Source: JBEVJK01 sp963791325 (GTDB taxonomy: Bacteria; Pseudomonadota; Alphaproteobacteria; Rhizobiales; Rhizobiaceae). From it: 64,000 nt of DNA. Shown in pieces: positions 1 to 10,005 of the stretch (the first letter of the stretch is position 1; each line of letters begins with the position of its first letter). The DNA is taken from positions 124,001-188,000 of the forward strand of contig CAWBRU010000005.1 in NCBI GenBank assembly GCA_963791325.1, written 5' to 3'. The notes beneath the pieces were generated by a model that had not been told where the DNA came from, searched no databases, and saw only the letters and a program-made list of their open reading frames with translations. The position numbers and the translations under genes were made by a program.

Positions 1-631
1 CCATGCGCGAGGAGGTGAAGTAGAAGTCCTCGCGGGGAGCATCGCCGATGGTGAAGTCGTCGACCGCCACGTTCGGATAGATCACGGCGGAGTCGCGCCT
101 GTAGATCTTGCGGATGCGCCGGGAGATGTATTCCGAGCAGGCGATGAAATGATCTACGCCCGGAGCCGTGCGCATGTCCCAGATGCGGACCCGGTTGAGC
201 AGCATACGTGCCAGGACGCCGCTGACGCGGCCGACCAGGCCCAATTCCTTGAGGTATTGCTCTTGCAGGTCCCAGGCATAGCGCATCGGGGTGTAGCAAT
301 AGCTGATATGCAGCTGGTCGGGGCCGGTGATGACGCCCTTGGCGACCGCGTGGCTGTTGGAGACGATGACGTCGTACTTCGACAGATCATATTGCTCGAT
401 GGCCAGCGGCATCAGCGGCAGCAGATAACGGTAGTACCGCTTCACAAACGGCAGCTTCTGGACGAAGCTGGTCTTGACGACCCGAGGCAGGATGATCGAT
501 CCGTGCTTTTCCGGCAGGAAGTTGATCAGTGTAAAGACATCTGCCTCAGGATACTCGGTGAGCATGGCCTCGAGAACTTTCTCGGAGCCCGCATAAGTGG
601 TCAGCCACTCATGGACGATCGCGATCTTCAT
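1..631 (-). CDS. Glycosyltransferase family 4-like protein (3' end beyond window)
   Basis: About 210 residues are visible, starting MKIAIVHEWLTTYAGSEK and running off the left edge without a stop. The N-terminus is typical of GT4/GT-B enzymes: a first beta strand with 'HEWL', then a 'GSEKV' loop, then 'YDVIVSNSHAVAKG' and 'FIACSEYISRRIRKIY', the usual acceptor-side motifs. Such enzymes transfer a sugar from a nucleotide sugar to a growing polysaccharide or lipid-linked oligosaccharide on the cytoplasmic side of the membrane. The catalytic C-terminal domain is outside the window, so donor and acceptor cannot be inferred. The start is the only ATG before the AT-rich leader at 632-645. The frame is unbroken, unlike many genes further right. 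Confidence 0.8.
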   Translation of the reverse strand, partial: MKIAIVHEWLTTYAGSEKVLEAMLTEYPEADVFTLINFLPEKHGSIILPRVVKTSFVQKLPFVKRYYRYLLPLMPLAIEQYDLSKYDVIVSNSHAVAKGVITGPDQLHISYCYTPMRYAWDLQEQYLKELGLVGRVSGVLARMLLNRVRIWDMRTAPGVDHFIACSEYISRRIRKIYRRDSAVIYPNVAVDDFTIGDAPREDFYFTSSRM

Positions 632-913
632 GATTTTTTTAGCCCGACAGAAAAGATTTGAAGCCCTACCCCTGCGTCGATCATCGGGGAGTTGGGCGGG
701 TCGGACAACATGCCCAATCGGCCTCGGTCGGCGCCAAAACTTCACCATTGAGATGATTGGGCGTAGCCGGCGGCTACCACCACGCGCATGCCTAGTCCCA
801 AAGGGTTAGGGAGGTGTATTGCCCCTTGGCTCGCCTTTGCTGCCCATTGGTGGGAGAGTGGTTGGCATCATCCAGGGCGGCATCGCCTCCGCCCGGCCAC
901 CGATAGTTGTGTG
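632..913. other. Intergenic region upstream of the glycosyltransferase
   Basis: No convincing gene. The stretch should hold the promoter of the leftward glycosyltransferase gene. A short inverted repeat GTAGCC-ggc-GGCTAC lies around 764-778, without a U-tract, so it is not a clear terminator. Confidence 0.4.
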
Positions 914-1318
914 CTAGCCTGCCTTACCGCCATAATCTGCGTCACTGACATGCTCGAGCCACTCGACCGCCTTGCCATCGAGGGCTTCCTGGATCGCCAG
1001 ATGCGACATCGCCGTGGCCGCCGAGGCGCCATGCCAGTGCTTCTCGCCAGGGGCAAACCAGATGGTGTCGCCGGCACGGATCTCCTCGACCGGTCCGCCT
1101 TGGCGTTGCGCCAGCCCCAGGCCGGAGATGACGAACAGCGTCTGACCGAGCGGATGGGTATGCCAAGCAGTGCGGGCGCCGGGCTCGAAGGTGACCAGCG
1201 CGGCGCGCAGACGCGCCGGCTGCGGCGCCTCGTGGACAGGGTCGAGCCGCACCGAGCCGGTGAAATACTCCGACGGTCCCTTGGCCGACGGCCGCGAACC
1301 CACGCGCTTGATGTCCAT
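914..1318 (-). CDS. Small cupin-domain protein
   Basis: 134 residues, start MDIKRVGSRPS, preceded by AGGGAG eight bases upstream. It is a single double-stranded beta-helix domain. Cupin motif 1 is visible as 'PGARTAWHTHPLGQTLFV', with metal-binding His residues in HTHP and the Glu replaced by Gln. Motif 2 is 'AGDTIWFAPGEKHWHGA', with the final His ligand. This pattern is usual for stand-alone 'cupin domain / quercetin 2,3-dioxygenase-like' proteins that often sit next to carboxymuconolactone decarboxylase or oxidoreductase genes. The substrate is not known. It is divergent from the ABC exporter at 1454. The frame is intact. I am confident of the fold, not of any reaction. Confidence 0.85.
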   Translation of the reverse strand: MDIKRVGSRPSAKGPSEYFTGSVRLDPVHEAPQPARLRAALVTFEPGARTAWHTHPLGQTLFVISGLGLAQRQGGPVEEIRAGDTIWFAPGEKHWHGASAATAMSHLAIQEALDGKAVEWLEHVSDADYGGKAG

Positions 1319-1453
1319 CTCGATCTCCCTGCCTGACGTTTTGCGTTCGGCGGCCGGCCGCGTGCCGGCCATCTGCGGCCGCCTCGCAACCCGCTGGCCA
1401 GGCGCTGCGTTTTGCAACGTTTGCGTTCTCGAGATGCAGGATAGAATAGGCTG

Positions 1454-3367
1454 ATGCCAGCCCGCAACGGCGACGACAGCAATGAAGAGGCGGGGCGGCG
1501 TGGGCCTTCGCCTGGGCCGCGCGGCCCCTCGGCCAACGCGACGCTGAGGCAACGCTTCGGCGCGCTGCGCAATCTGCGGCCGTTCATCGCGATCGTCTGG
1601 CGGACCAGCCCCGGCCTGGCGGTGGCGGCGCTGACGCTGCGGCTGCTGCGGGCGCTGCTGCCGGTGCTCACGCTCTACGTCGGCAAGCTGATCATCGACC
1701 AGGTGGTGTTCGAGCTGCAGGCACCGAACCGGCCGGCGGCGCTGGCCGACTGGCTTGCGAGCGGCCGCCTCAACCTGCTTGCTTTTTTGATCTTGGCCGA
1801 ATTCGCGCTCGCGGTCGTCGCCGATCTGCTCGGCCGCGTCGTCGCGCTGGTCGACAGCCTGCTGTCGGAGCGGGTGACCAATGCCTCCAGCGTGCAGCTG
1901 ATGGAGCACGCCGCGACCCTGGATCTGGAAGACTTCGAAGACGCCGAATTCCAGGACCAGCTGGAGCGGGCTCGCCGGCAGACCAGCGGGCGGCTGACGC
2001 TGATGGCGCAGCTGCTCGGTCAGGCTCAGGATATCGTCACCGTCGCAAGCTTCGCGGCGGGACTGCTCGTCTATGCGCCGTGGCTGATCGTGCTCCTGCT
2101 GGTCGCGCTCTTCCCGGCTTTCATCGGCGAGTTCCACTTCAACGCCCAGAGCTACACGCTCGACTTCGGCCGCACCCCGGAGCGACGCGAACTCGACTAT
2201 CTGCGCCAGACCGCAGCAAGCGTCGAGACGGCGAAGGAGGTGAAGATCTTCGGTCTGAGCGGTTTCCTCATCGCCCGCTATCTGGCCCTGGCGACCGAGT
2301 TCTACCGCGCCAACCGTCTGTTGGCGGTGCGGCGGGCGCGCTGGGGTGCGCTGTTCACCGCGATCGGCACGATCGGCTACTACGCCGCCTATGCCTACAT
2401 CGTCTGGCGCACGCTGAGCGGCGCTTTCTCGATCGGCGACCTGACCTTTCTGGCCGGCTCGTTCCTCAGGTTGCGCACCTTGTTGGAGGGGCTGCTGACG
2501 AGCCTGTCGACCACCGCCGGGCAGGCGCTCTATCTCAACGACCTGTTCTCCTTCTACGACACCACGCCCGAGATTCTGTCGCCGGCGCATGCGCGGCCGT
2601 TTCCGCGGCCGATTCGCGACGGCTTCGTGTTCGACCAGGTCGGCTTCATCTATCCCGGAGCCGAGCGGTGGGCGGTGCGCAACCTCTCCTTCACCCTGCG
2701 CGCGGGTGAGGTTATGGCGCTGGTCGGAGAGAACGGCGCCGGCAAGACCACCTTGGTCAAGCTGCTCACCCGCCTTTACGATCCCGATGAAGGCCGGATC
2801 CTGCTCGACGGGCACGACCTGCGCTCCTATGACCTCGACGAGCTGCGCGGCAGCATGGGCGTGATCTTCCAGGACTTCGTCCGATACAATCTCACCGCCG
2901 CTGACAACATTGCGGTCGGCCAGATCGCCGCGCGGGAGGATCGTGGCCGGATCGCGCATGCTGCGCAGCGCAGCCAGGCCGACGGGATCATCGCCCGCCT
3001 GCCGGACGGCTATGACCAGATGATCGGCAAGCGGTTCAGGAACGGCGTCGAGCTCTCCGGCGGCGAGTGGCAGAAGCTGGCCATCGCCCGCGCCTATATG
3101 CGCCAGGCCGAGGTGCTGATCCTCGACGAGCCCACCGCCGCCCTCGATGCGCGCTCCGAATTCGACGTGTTCCAACGCTTCAAGGAGCTCAGCCGGGGCA
3201 AGACGGCCGTCTTGATCTCGCACCGCTTCTCCAGCGTGCGCATGGCCGACCGCATCCTGGTATTGGCCGACGGGAAAGTCGAGGCCGAAGGCACGCACGA
3301 GGAGCTGGTGGCGCGGCCTGGTCGCTACGCGGAGCTGTTCGAACTGCAGGCGGCGGGCTACCGTTAA
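1454..3367 (+). CDS. Type I ABC exporter, fused membrane and ATPase domains
   Basis: 637 residues and intact. Residues about 40-350 form a six-helix ABC transmembrane domain (hydrophobic stretches near 'LAVAALTLRLLRALLPVL', 'LIVLLLVALFPAF' and 'AIGTIGYYAAYAYIVW'). Residues about 390-630 are the nucleotide-binding domain: P-loop 'GENGAGKTT', signature 'LSGGEWQKLAIARA', Walker B 'VLILDEPTAALD' and switch His in 'LISHRFSSV'. Half-size exporters of this class dimerise in the inner membrane and export lipids, peptides or drugs. The substrate is not deducible. The N-terminal 30 residues are Gly/Pro/Arg-rich and probably cytosolic. There is no partner subunit beside it. The upstream neighbour is the divergent cupin gene. 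Confidence 0.9.
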   Translation: MPARNGDDSNEEAGRRGPSPGPRGPSANATLRQRFGALRNLRPFIAIVWRTSPGLAVAALTLRLLRALLPVLTLYVGKLIIDQVVFELQAPNRPAALADWLASGRLNLLAFLILAEFALAVVADLLGRVVALVDSLLSERVTNASSVQLMEHAATLDLEDFEDAEFQDQLERARRQTSGRLTLMAQLLGQAQDIVTVASFAAGLLVYAPWLIVLLLVALFPAFIGEFHFNAQSYTLDFGRTPERRELDYLRQTAASVETAKEVKIFGLSGFLIARYLALATEFYRANRLLAVRRARWGALFTAIGTIGYYAAYAYIVWRTLSGAFSIGDLTFLAGSFLRLRTLLEGLLTSLSTTAGQALYLNDLFSFYDTTPEILSPAHARPFPRPIRDGFVFDQVGFIYPGAERWAVRNLSFTLRAGEVMALVGENGAGKTTLVKLLTRLYDPDEGRILLDGHDLRSYDLDELRGSMGVIFQDFVRYNLTAADNIAVGQIAAREDRGRIAHAAQRSQADGIIARLPDGYDQMIGKRFRNGVELSGGEWQKLAIARAYMRQAEVLILDEPTAALDARSEFDVFQRFKELSRGKTAVLISHRFSSVRMADRILVLADGKVEAEGTHEELVARPGRYAELFELQAAGYR

Positions 3368-3368
3368 A

Positions 3369-3412
3369 GCAATTTCAGGAGAAGTGGAAACCGGTTCTCC
3401 GTTCGGAATTGC
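3369..3412. repeat. 44-bp dispersed intergenic repeat, copy 1
   Basis: Begins GCAATTTCAGGAGAAG and ends CGGAATTGC, so the ends are inverted (GCAATT/AATTGC). A second copy of exactly the same length lies at 12294-12337 and differs at only a few positions. Both sit immediately 3' of genes. The consensus resembles a repeat widespread in Mesorhizobium-type genomes (from memory). Confidence 0.7.
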
Positions 3413-3463
3413 GGAAAGACAAAGACGCCAGACGCTGGTCTTTCGGGGCTTCCAGCCGAAAGA

Positions 3464-4232
<769 letters not shown>

Positions 4233-4236
<4 letters not shown>

Positions 4237-5460
4237 GGCAGGATCTCCTCACACCGGCCAGGCGGCGGCTCGCCGAAGCCGTTTTCGATCGTCTCGACCC
4301 GCGGCTCGCCGCTCGCCGATGCCGGAGACCCCGACGACATAGGCGCGGGTGACGAAAGCCTGGCCGCGGAAGCCGAACACCGCGGTGTCACCCGGCCGCG
4401 GCGGCCGCGGCCCGGACGCATCGATCATGGCGTAGTAGTCGATCGCCGACGGGCGGCGGCACCTCGACGCTCTTCAGGTCCGAGGCTTGGGTGGTCGGCT
4501 CGCGGCCGACGATCGCCTTGACGTCATAGGGCGGAAAGATCGGATCGATGTAGAAGCCGCCGCCGAAGCAATAGGCCTTGCCGCCGCGCGAGATGCGATA
4601 CCTCGGTCAGGTAGAGCACGGCCGGCAGCTCCGGCAGATCCTCCAGCGACATGCAGCGCGCGTGGTGCCGTGCAGCCCGTTGCCCGGCTCGCATCTGCGT
4701 CGCGCCGGCCTCGGCCAGCGCGGCCAGCGTGACCGTCGAGGTGGTGCCGGGCGCGTTGACCTCGATGTCGGCGCGCCCGGCCCGGGCCAGCGCCTCGGCG
4801 GCCCGCGCCAGCGTCGCCAGGTTGTGGCGTCGGCAGCACCTTGCGGCTTGTCCGGGTCGAAGAGCAGCGCCGGAAAGGTGGTGATGCCGGCGAAGCGGCC
4901 GCCGTCGAGCGCGTCGAGCGCGGTCGGCCACGGCCGCCACGTCGGCTGCGTCGAAGCCGCCCTCGTGGCCGCGATAGAAGGTGTCGCCGTCGGCCTGGAT
5001 GCGGGCAAGCAGGGCCTGGATGTAGCCGCCGCCTTGCCGCCGCGCCGCGCCTCGCTCGCCTTGGTCGTCGTTGAACACCGTCCAGTAGTCCGGCCGCAGG
5101 GCACCGGCCGCCGCCTCCGCTTCGACGCGCGGCGACCTGGCTGAGGTGGCCGAGATGGCCGAACGGCCAGGCCGGCGCGATGGGTTGCGCGGGCGCAGGC
5201 CATGTCGACCGCGACCGACGCGGTCGATGCCGCCGCGCTGCACCGCCCGGCAGAAGGAGCTCGACGCGACCGACCTGCTTGGTCATGGCGAAGACCTTCA
5301 GGCCGAGGCGGTCGGCCTCCGTCTTGAGCAGCCGGGCATTGGCCTCGACCGCATCGAGGTCGAGCACGTAGGCATTGGCGGGCAGCCGGCCCTCCTGGTG
5401 CAGGCGCATGGCGGCCTCGATGAAGCCCGGGTTGCGGCGGCGCAGGACATCGAGAAACAT
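4233..5460 (-). pseudogene. Alanine-racemase-fold PLP-dependent protein (YhfX-like), frameshifted
   Basis: Starts MFLDVLRRRNPGFIEAAM after a GAGGAGG ribosome site. Segments in several frames assemble into about 400 residues: 'NAYVLDLDAVEANARLLK', 'VFAMTKQVGR' (the position of the PLP lysine), 'RPDYWTVFND', 'GDTFYRGHEGGFDAADV', 'DIEVNAPGTTSTVTLAALAE', 'LPAVLYLTEVSH' and the end 'FGEPPPGRCEEILP'. This matches the alanine racemase N-terminal domain family, close to YhfX and D-threonine aldolase/D-serine dehydratase-like proteins. The reaction is unknown; racemisation or lyase chemistry on a small amino compound is an inference. At least five frame breaks occur as given. It lies between the permease and ATPase genes of a sugar-type ABC operon, an unusual place, and its stop overlaps the ATPase start (ATGA). 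Confidence 0.65.
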
Positions 5461-5472
5461 CGCTCGGCCTCC

Positions 5473-6451
5473 TCAGCGCGTCTTTTCGCGCAGCGACACG
5501 GCGACCGCGGCGAGGATGATGAGGCCGCGCACGATCATCTGGTCCGAGACCGAAAGTCCCATCAGGATCAGGCCGTTGTTGAGCATGCCCATCATCAGCG
5601 AGCCGACCAGGGCGCCGACGATCGAGCCCTTGCCGCCATTGAGCAAGGTGCCGCCGACGATGACGGCGGCGATGACGGTCATCAGGTCGGTTTCGCCAAG
5701 CGTATACTTCGCCGCCTGCAGGCGGCCGGCATAGAGCAGTCCGGCAAGCCCGGCGAGGCCGCCGCTGATCATCAGCACGGCGAGCCGGATCCTCGGCGAC
5801 GCTGATGCCGGAAACGCTCGCCGCGCGCGGCGTTGTCGCCGGTCGCCAGCACATGCGCGCCGAAGCGCGTCTCGCGGTAGACGAGGTGGCCGACAGCGAT
5901 GGCAACGCACCGTCCACCAGATCAGCGAAGGCACGCCGAGCAGGCGTTCCCGAGCCGAAGAAGCCGGTGAAAGGGGCGTCGGTCACCGGGATCGAGCGCA
6001 GATCGGTCATCGAACGGGAGACGCCGGCGAACAGGCCGAGGGTCGCCAGCGTGACCAGGAACGACGGCAGCTTGACGTAGGCGACGAGCAGCGCCGTTGA
6101 TGAGGCCGATGACGAGCCCGGCGCCGAGGCCGGCGACCACCGCCGGCCACCATGCCGTAGGCGGCTCAGCGCCACCGCGGCGGCCAGCGCCGCGACGGCG
6201 ACGATCGAGCCGATCGAGAGGTCGATCTCGCCGGCCGACATGACGAAGACGAGACCGATCGCCATGATCGTCACCGGCGCCGTCTGCAGGACGATGTTGG
6301 ATAGGTTGCGCACCGTGAGGAAGCCGCTGTCGCGCAGCATGACCGCGAAGAACAGGAAGATCGCGAGGAAGCCGAAATAGACGACATATTGCTGCAGGTC
6401 GAGGCGGCCGACGAGGCTGCGGGGGCCGGCTTCGGCGTTGGCGCTGCTCAT
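5473..6451 (-). pseudogene. Sugar ABC transporter permease (RbsC-type), frameshifted
   Basis: Inner-membrane channel subunit of the importer. The start MSSANAEAGPRSLVGRLDL is followed by hydrophobic helices ('YVVYFGFLAIFLFFAVML', 'APVTIMAIGLVFVMSAGE') and the diagnostic 'EIDLSIGSIVA'. Later segments 'YVKLPSFLVTLATLGL', 'LMTVIAAVIVGGTLLNGGKG' and 'GALVGSLMMGMLNNGLIL' are the conserved C-terminal signatures of BPD_transp_2 (RbsC/XylH) permeases. Total length is about 326 codons, normal for the family, but frame changes occur near 6170, 6090, 5925 and 5800. It follows the substrate-binding gene by 43 bases and precedes the PLP gene by 12. Function is confident; the intactness of this copy is not. 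Confidence 0.75.
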
Positions 6452-6494
6452 CTTTTGCCTCCGCGCCGCTTCGCGATGCGCCTCTTGGAAAGCA

Positions 6495-7559
6495 TTATTT
6501 GGCCTCGGAGAGGCTCGCCGGCACATGCTTGTTCAGCGATCTCTGCCAGCCGTCCTTCAGCGTGTCCTTGGTGACGGCGATGGAATCGACCACGAGGAAC
6601 GGCGGAGACGATTTGCCGACCAGGGAACCGGCCGCGGCACGCGCCGCCGTGACGCCGATCTCGTAGGCCTCGTCGGCGACCAGGGCGGCGACGTTGCCGC
6701 CCTTGACCATGTCGAGCGCCGCCGGCTCGTTCAGGTCGAGCGTGACGATCTTGGTGTGGGTGTTGCCGGCCGCCCGCAGCGCCGAAAGCACGCTCAGCGC
6801 CGGCTCGGCCCAGGTGACGTAGATGCCGTCGAGGTCGGGATGCTGGGTGAGCATCGCCTGGGCGATCTCCTCGCTCCGCGCCGGATCGGCCATGCCCGGC
6901 CTCGGCGACGATCTTCATGTCCGGATAGTCCTGCCTCGATCGTCGTCTTGAAGGCGCCGTCGCGCTGGTTGGTGACGTAGAAATCGGCGTCGTGGAAGAT
7001 GTAGCCGACCTTGCCCTTCTTGCCGAGCGCCTCGGCCATGGCGATGCCGGCCTTGTTGCCCATCTGGAAGAGATCGTCGGAGACGATCGCGACATAGTCG
7101 CGTGCCCTGCTCGTAGCCGGCCGGCGAATTGTCGACGAAGGCGAGCTTCACGCCGGCGTCGCGGGCCGGATCGTAGACCGAGGCGGCGCTCGCCGGATCG
7201 ACCGGCAGCGACAGGATGATCGACGGCTTCTTGGCGAGCACCGTCTCGACATCCGACTTCTGGCGCGCGGCGTCGAAGCCGGCGTCGGTCTGGGCGACCA
7301 CCGCGATGCCGAGCCGCTTGAACTCGTCCTGCGCGCCGCGGTTGACGGCGTTGGTGTATTCGCTCATCTCGTGCCAGACGAGCGCGGCGGTGAACTTGCC
7401 GTCCTTGATCTGCTGCTCCTCGGCCGGCGTCAGCGTGAGGCTGCGCGCCGGGGTCGGCGCTCTCGCCGTTCGGGTCCGATGGTGGCGCCTTCGCGGCAAA
7501 GGCGCCGGCGTGCCGGCGAGCGTGGCCAGCAAGGCAAGCGTCGCGGTTGTCTTCAGCAT
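6495..7559 (-). pseudogene. Sugar ABC transporter substrate-binding protein, second of a tandem pair, frameshifted
   Basis: Periplasmic binding protein of the RbsB/Peripla_BP_4 type. The start MLKTTATLALLATLAGTPAP is a signal peptide. Then 'LTPAEEQQIKDGKFTAALVW', 'RLGIAVVAQTDAGFDAARQ', 'KKPSIILSLPVDPASAASVY', 'KVGYIFHDADFYVTNQRDG', 'HPDLDGIYVTWAEPALSVLS' and 'KDTLKDGWQRSLNKHVPASL' cover the two lobes and hinge. Frame breaks are seen near 7505, 7450, 7110, 6940 and 6895. It is a paralogue of the gene directly upstream (7627-8696), sharing block after block (for example 'GYIFHDA.YYVTNQRD' and 'DLDGIYVTWAEP'). The first gene probably arose by tandem duplication or the pair binds related ligands. 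Confidence 0.75.
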
Positions 7560-7626
7560 CGTCGCAATCTCCGTGCGGGGTTGTGGCGGCTCCGGCATCG
7601 CGCTGCCGGAGCCTTGAGGCCTGCTC

Positions 7627-8696
7627 CTACTTCGCCGCATCGAGCACCGACTGCGGCGCGCTCGCGATTGAGCGAATCCTGCCAGCCTTGCTGCGACGTT
7701 TTCCTTGGTGACCGTCAGCGCGGGCGCCACGAGGAACGGCGGCGTCTCCTGCTCGAGCAGCGCCTTGACGCCGACAGCCGCCATCGTCCGGCCGAGCTCA
7801 TAGGCCTTGTCGGCGACCAAGTGCCGGTGACGTTGCCGCCCTTGACCATGTCGAGCGCCACCGGCTCGGCGAGATCGAGCGTGACGATCTTGGTCTTGGT
7901 GTTGCCGCTGGCGCGCAACGCCGCGAGCACGCCGTCGGCCGGCTCGGCCCAGGTCACGTAGATGCCGTCGAGGTCCGGGTTCTTGCACCAGCATCGCGCT
8001 CGCCAGCTCCTCCGCCCGGGCCGGGTCGGAGATGCCTTGCTCGGCGACGATCTTGATGTCGGGATAGTCCTTCTCGATGGTCGTCTTGAAGGCCTGGTCG
8101 CGCTGGTTGGTCACGTAGTAGTTGGCGTCGTGGAAGATGTAGCCGACCTTGCCCTTGCCGCCGATGCGCCTTGGCCAGCGCGTCGGCCGCCTGCTTGCCC
8201 ATCTGGAAGAGGTCGTCGGTGACGATCGCCGCGTAGTCGGTGCCGTGCTTGTAGCCCTGCGGCAGGTTGGACAGGAAGACCAGCTTGGTGCCGTCGCTCA
8301 CGGCCTGGCGGAAAGCCTCGGCCGAGGTGACCGGGTCGAGCGGCAGCGACAGGATGACGTCTGGGCTTGGCGGCGAGCGCCGTCTCGATGTCGCTGCGCT
8401 GGCGCGCGGCATCGAAGCCGGCGTCGGTGGTCACGGCAATCGGCGATCCCGGCGCGGGCGAACTCGTCGGTGGCGCCGGCGGTGACCGCGTTGGTGAAGT
8501 CCGACGAGGTGTGCCAAAGCAGCGCTGCCTTGTAGCCCTTGTCCTTCAACGCCGCGAGATCGGCGTCGCTCAGCGTCACACTCGGCGCTCGGCGTGGCGG
8601 TCTCGCCCTGCGGTCCGACCGTCTGGGCGGCGGCCCCGCCGGACGGCGATGATGAGCGCCGGTCAAGGCCGTGGCAAATAGGCTTCTGATCAACAT
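7627..8696 (-). pseudogene. Sugar ABC transporter substrate-binding protein, first of a tandem pair, frameshifted
   Basis: Start MLIRSLFATAL, a signal peptide, preceded by a GAGGAAGAGGGAG ribosome site. Recognisable blocks are 'VTLSDADLAALKDKGYKAAL', 'LLWHTSSDFTNAVTAGATDE', 'DVILSLPLDPVTSAEAFRQ', 'DGTKLVFLSNLPQGYKHG', 'YPDIKIVAEQGISDPARAEE', 'TPPFLVAPALTVTKENVAA' and the end 'PQSVLDAAK'. This is the RbsB-like periplasmic fold, with about 350 residues after joining at least six frame segments. It is homologous to the adjacent gene at 6495-7559. It follows the M20 peptidase gene by 38 bases in the same transcript. The ligand is unknown. The neighbouring PLP protein and peptidase suggest an amino-sugar or amino-acid-derived compound, which is inference. 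Confidence 0.75.
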
Positions 8697-8734
8697 TCGG
8701 CATGCTCCCTCTTCCTCTGGTTGCTGATTGGTGG

Positions 8735-10003
8735 TCATTCGACGGTGCCGCAGTAGCGCGCCATGAAGGCGGCGAAGCCGACCACGCCGGCGAAGTACTC
8801 GTCGAGCTCGACGTGCTCCTCGTGGGTGTGGCAGTTGCGGATGTCGCCGGGCGCGCAGTAGACCGCCGGCAATGCCGAGGCGATTGACGAAGAACGGCGA
8901 TTCCGACCAGAACGGCGCGCCCTCGAGGCGCGCCGCGTCCGGCCATCGCCTCCGCCATGGCGGCGCAGAGCATCGCAACCTCGGGCCGGTCGCGATCGAT
9001 CTCGGCCGCGGTGCCGCCGAGCGCATGGTCGCGCCCGGCCGGATAGGCAAACTCGATGGCGATCTCGGGGTCCGACACGGCGCCGCGCACGGCCGCTTCG
9101 AGGTCGCCGGCTGCCTCGTCCAGGGATTCGCCGGGCAAGCAGCTTGCGGATCAGCGAGAACCGCAGCGCTCGGCCGGCACGGCGATGTAGCCGCCGCCGG
9201 TCGAGCCCGGTGATCAGCAGGAAGCCGCGGCCGACGAGCGTCGTGCTCGGCGCGTTGCGCAACCTCGTCGGAATGCCGCCAGAGCGCTGCCATCGCCTGA
9301 TGGGCTGCCTTCAGCGCATCATGTGCCAAGCTCCGGCACGCCGAAATAGGCCGACATGCCGGTGAATTCGTGATATCGGCAATGAAGAAGCCGATCTGGG
9401 CCGGATAGACGGCCAGCCGCGTCGGCTCGACATAGACGACGAAGTCGGGACGGGCGATGTCGCCGCGCTCGAGGCGTTCAACGTAATCCTTGATCCCGGC
9501 CGAGACTCCGGTGCCCGGCTCGCCGCTCTCCTCGTCGCCGACAAAGGCGAAGGCGACATCGCCCGGCAAGCGTGACGCCGGCGCGGTCGAGCAGCGCCAG
9601 GGCCGCGAGCGAGGCGCTGATGCCGGCCTTGAGGTCGCCGGCGCCGCGGCCCCAGACCGCGCCGTCGACCATCGTCGCCGCGAACGGATCCTCGCGCTCG
9701 GTGCCGGCCCAGTGCTCGCGCCAGCCGTCGACATGCACGGTGTCGGTATGGCCGATGAACAACAGCCGCGGGCCGCGGCCGGCGCCGTTGCGCTCACCCC
9801 AGACGTTCGGCCGGCCGGGCAGGAACTCGGCGCTCACGACGCTGTCCAGCCCCAGCGCGCGCATACGCTCGGCAAGATAGGCGACGACATTGCGCTTCAT
9901 GACCGGTGATGCTTTCCTGCCGGACCGCGCCTCGGAACAGCGCCAACGCCGCGTCGCGATCGAGCACATTGCGCAGTTGAGCCACGAGGTCGTTGGCGTG
10001 CAT
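8735..10003 (-). pseudogene. M20 family metallopeptidase (ArgE/DapE-like), frameshifted
   Basis: Zinc hydrolase that removes an acyl or amino-acid group from a small amide. Segments: start MHANDLVAQLRNVLDRDAAL, 'ESITGHEA', 'NVVAYLAERMRALGLDSVVS', 'LLFIGHTDTVHVDGW' (metal His and Asp), 'AVWGRGAGDLKAGISASLAA' (bridging Asp), 'FVGDEESGEPGTG' (catalytic and metal Glu), 'FLLITGLD' and the end 'HVELDEYFAGVVGFAAFMAR' (family C-terminus with the last ligand region). Frame breaks occur near 9895, 9560, 9400, 9330, 9200, 9135, 8940 and 8880. It begins two bases after the ROK stop, so the two are co-transcribed and probably coupled. It may process the compound imported by the operon's transporter. Confidence 0.75.
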
Positions 10004-10005
10004 GG

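Noticed and set aside
914..3298. Very long minus-strand open frame opposite the ABC exporter
   Set aside because: Only its last part (914-1318) is the cupin gene. The rest is Arg/Gln/Glu-rich shadow sequence on the antisense of a well-conserved exporter.
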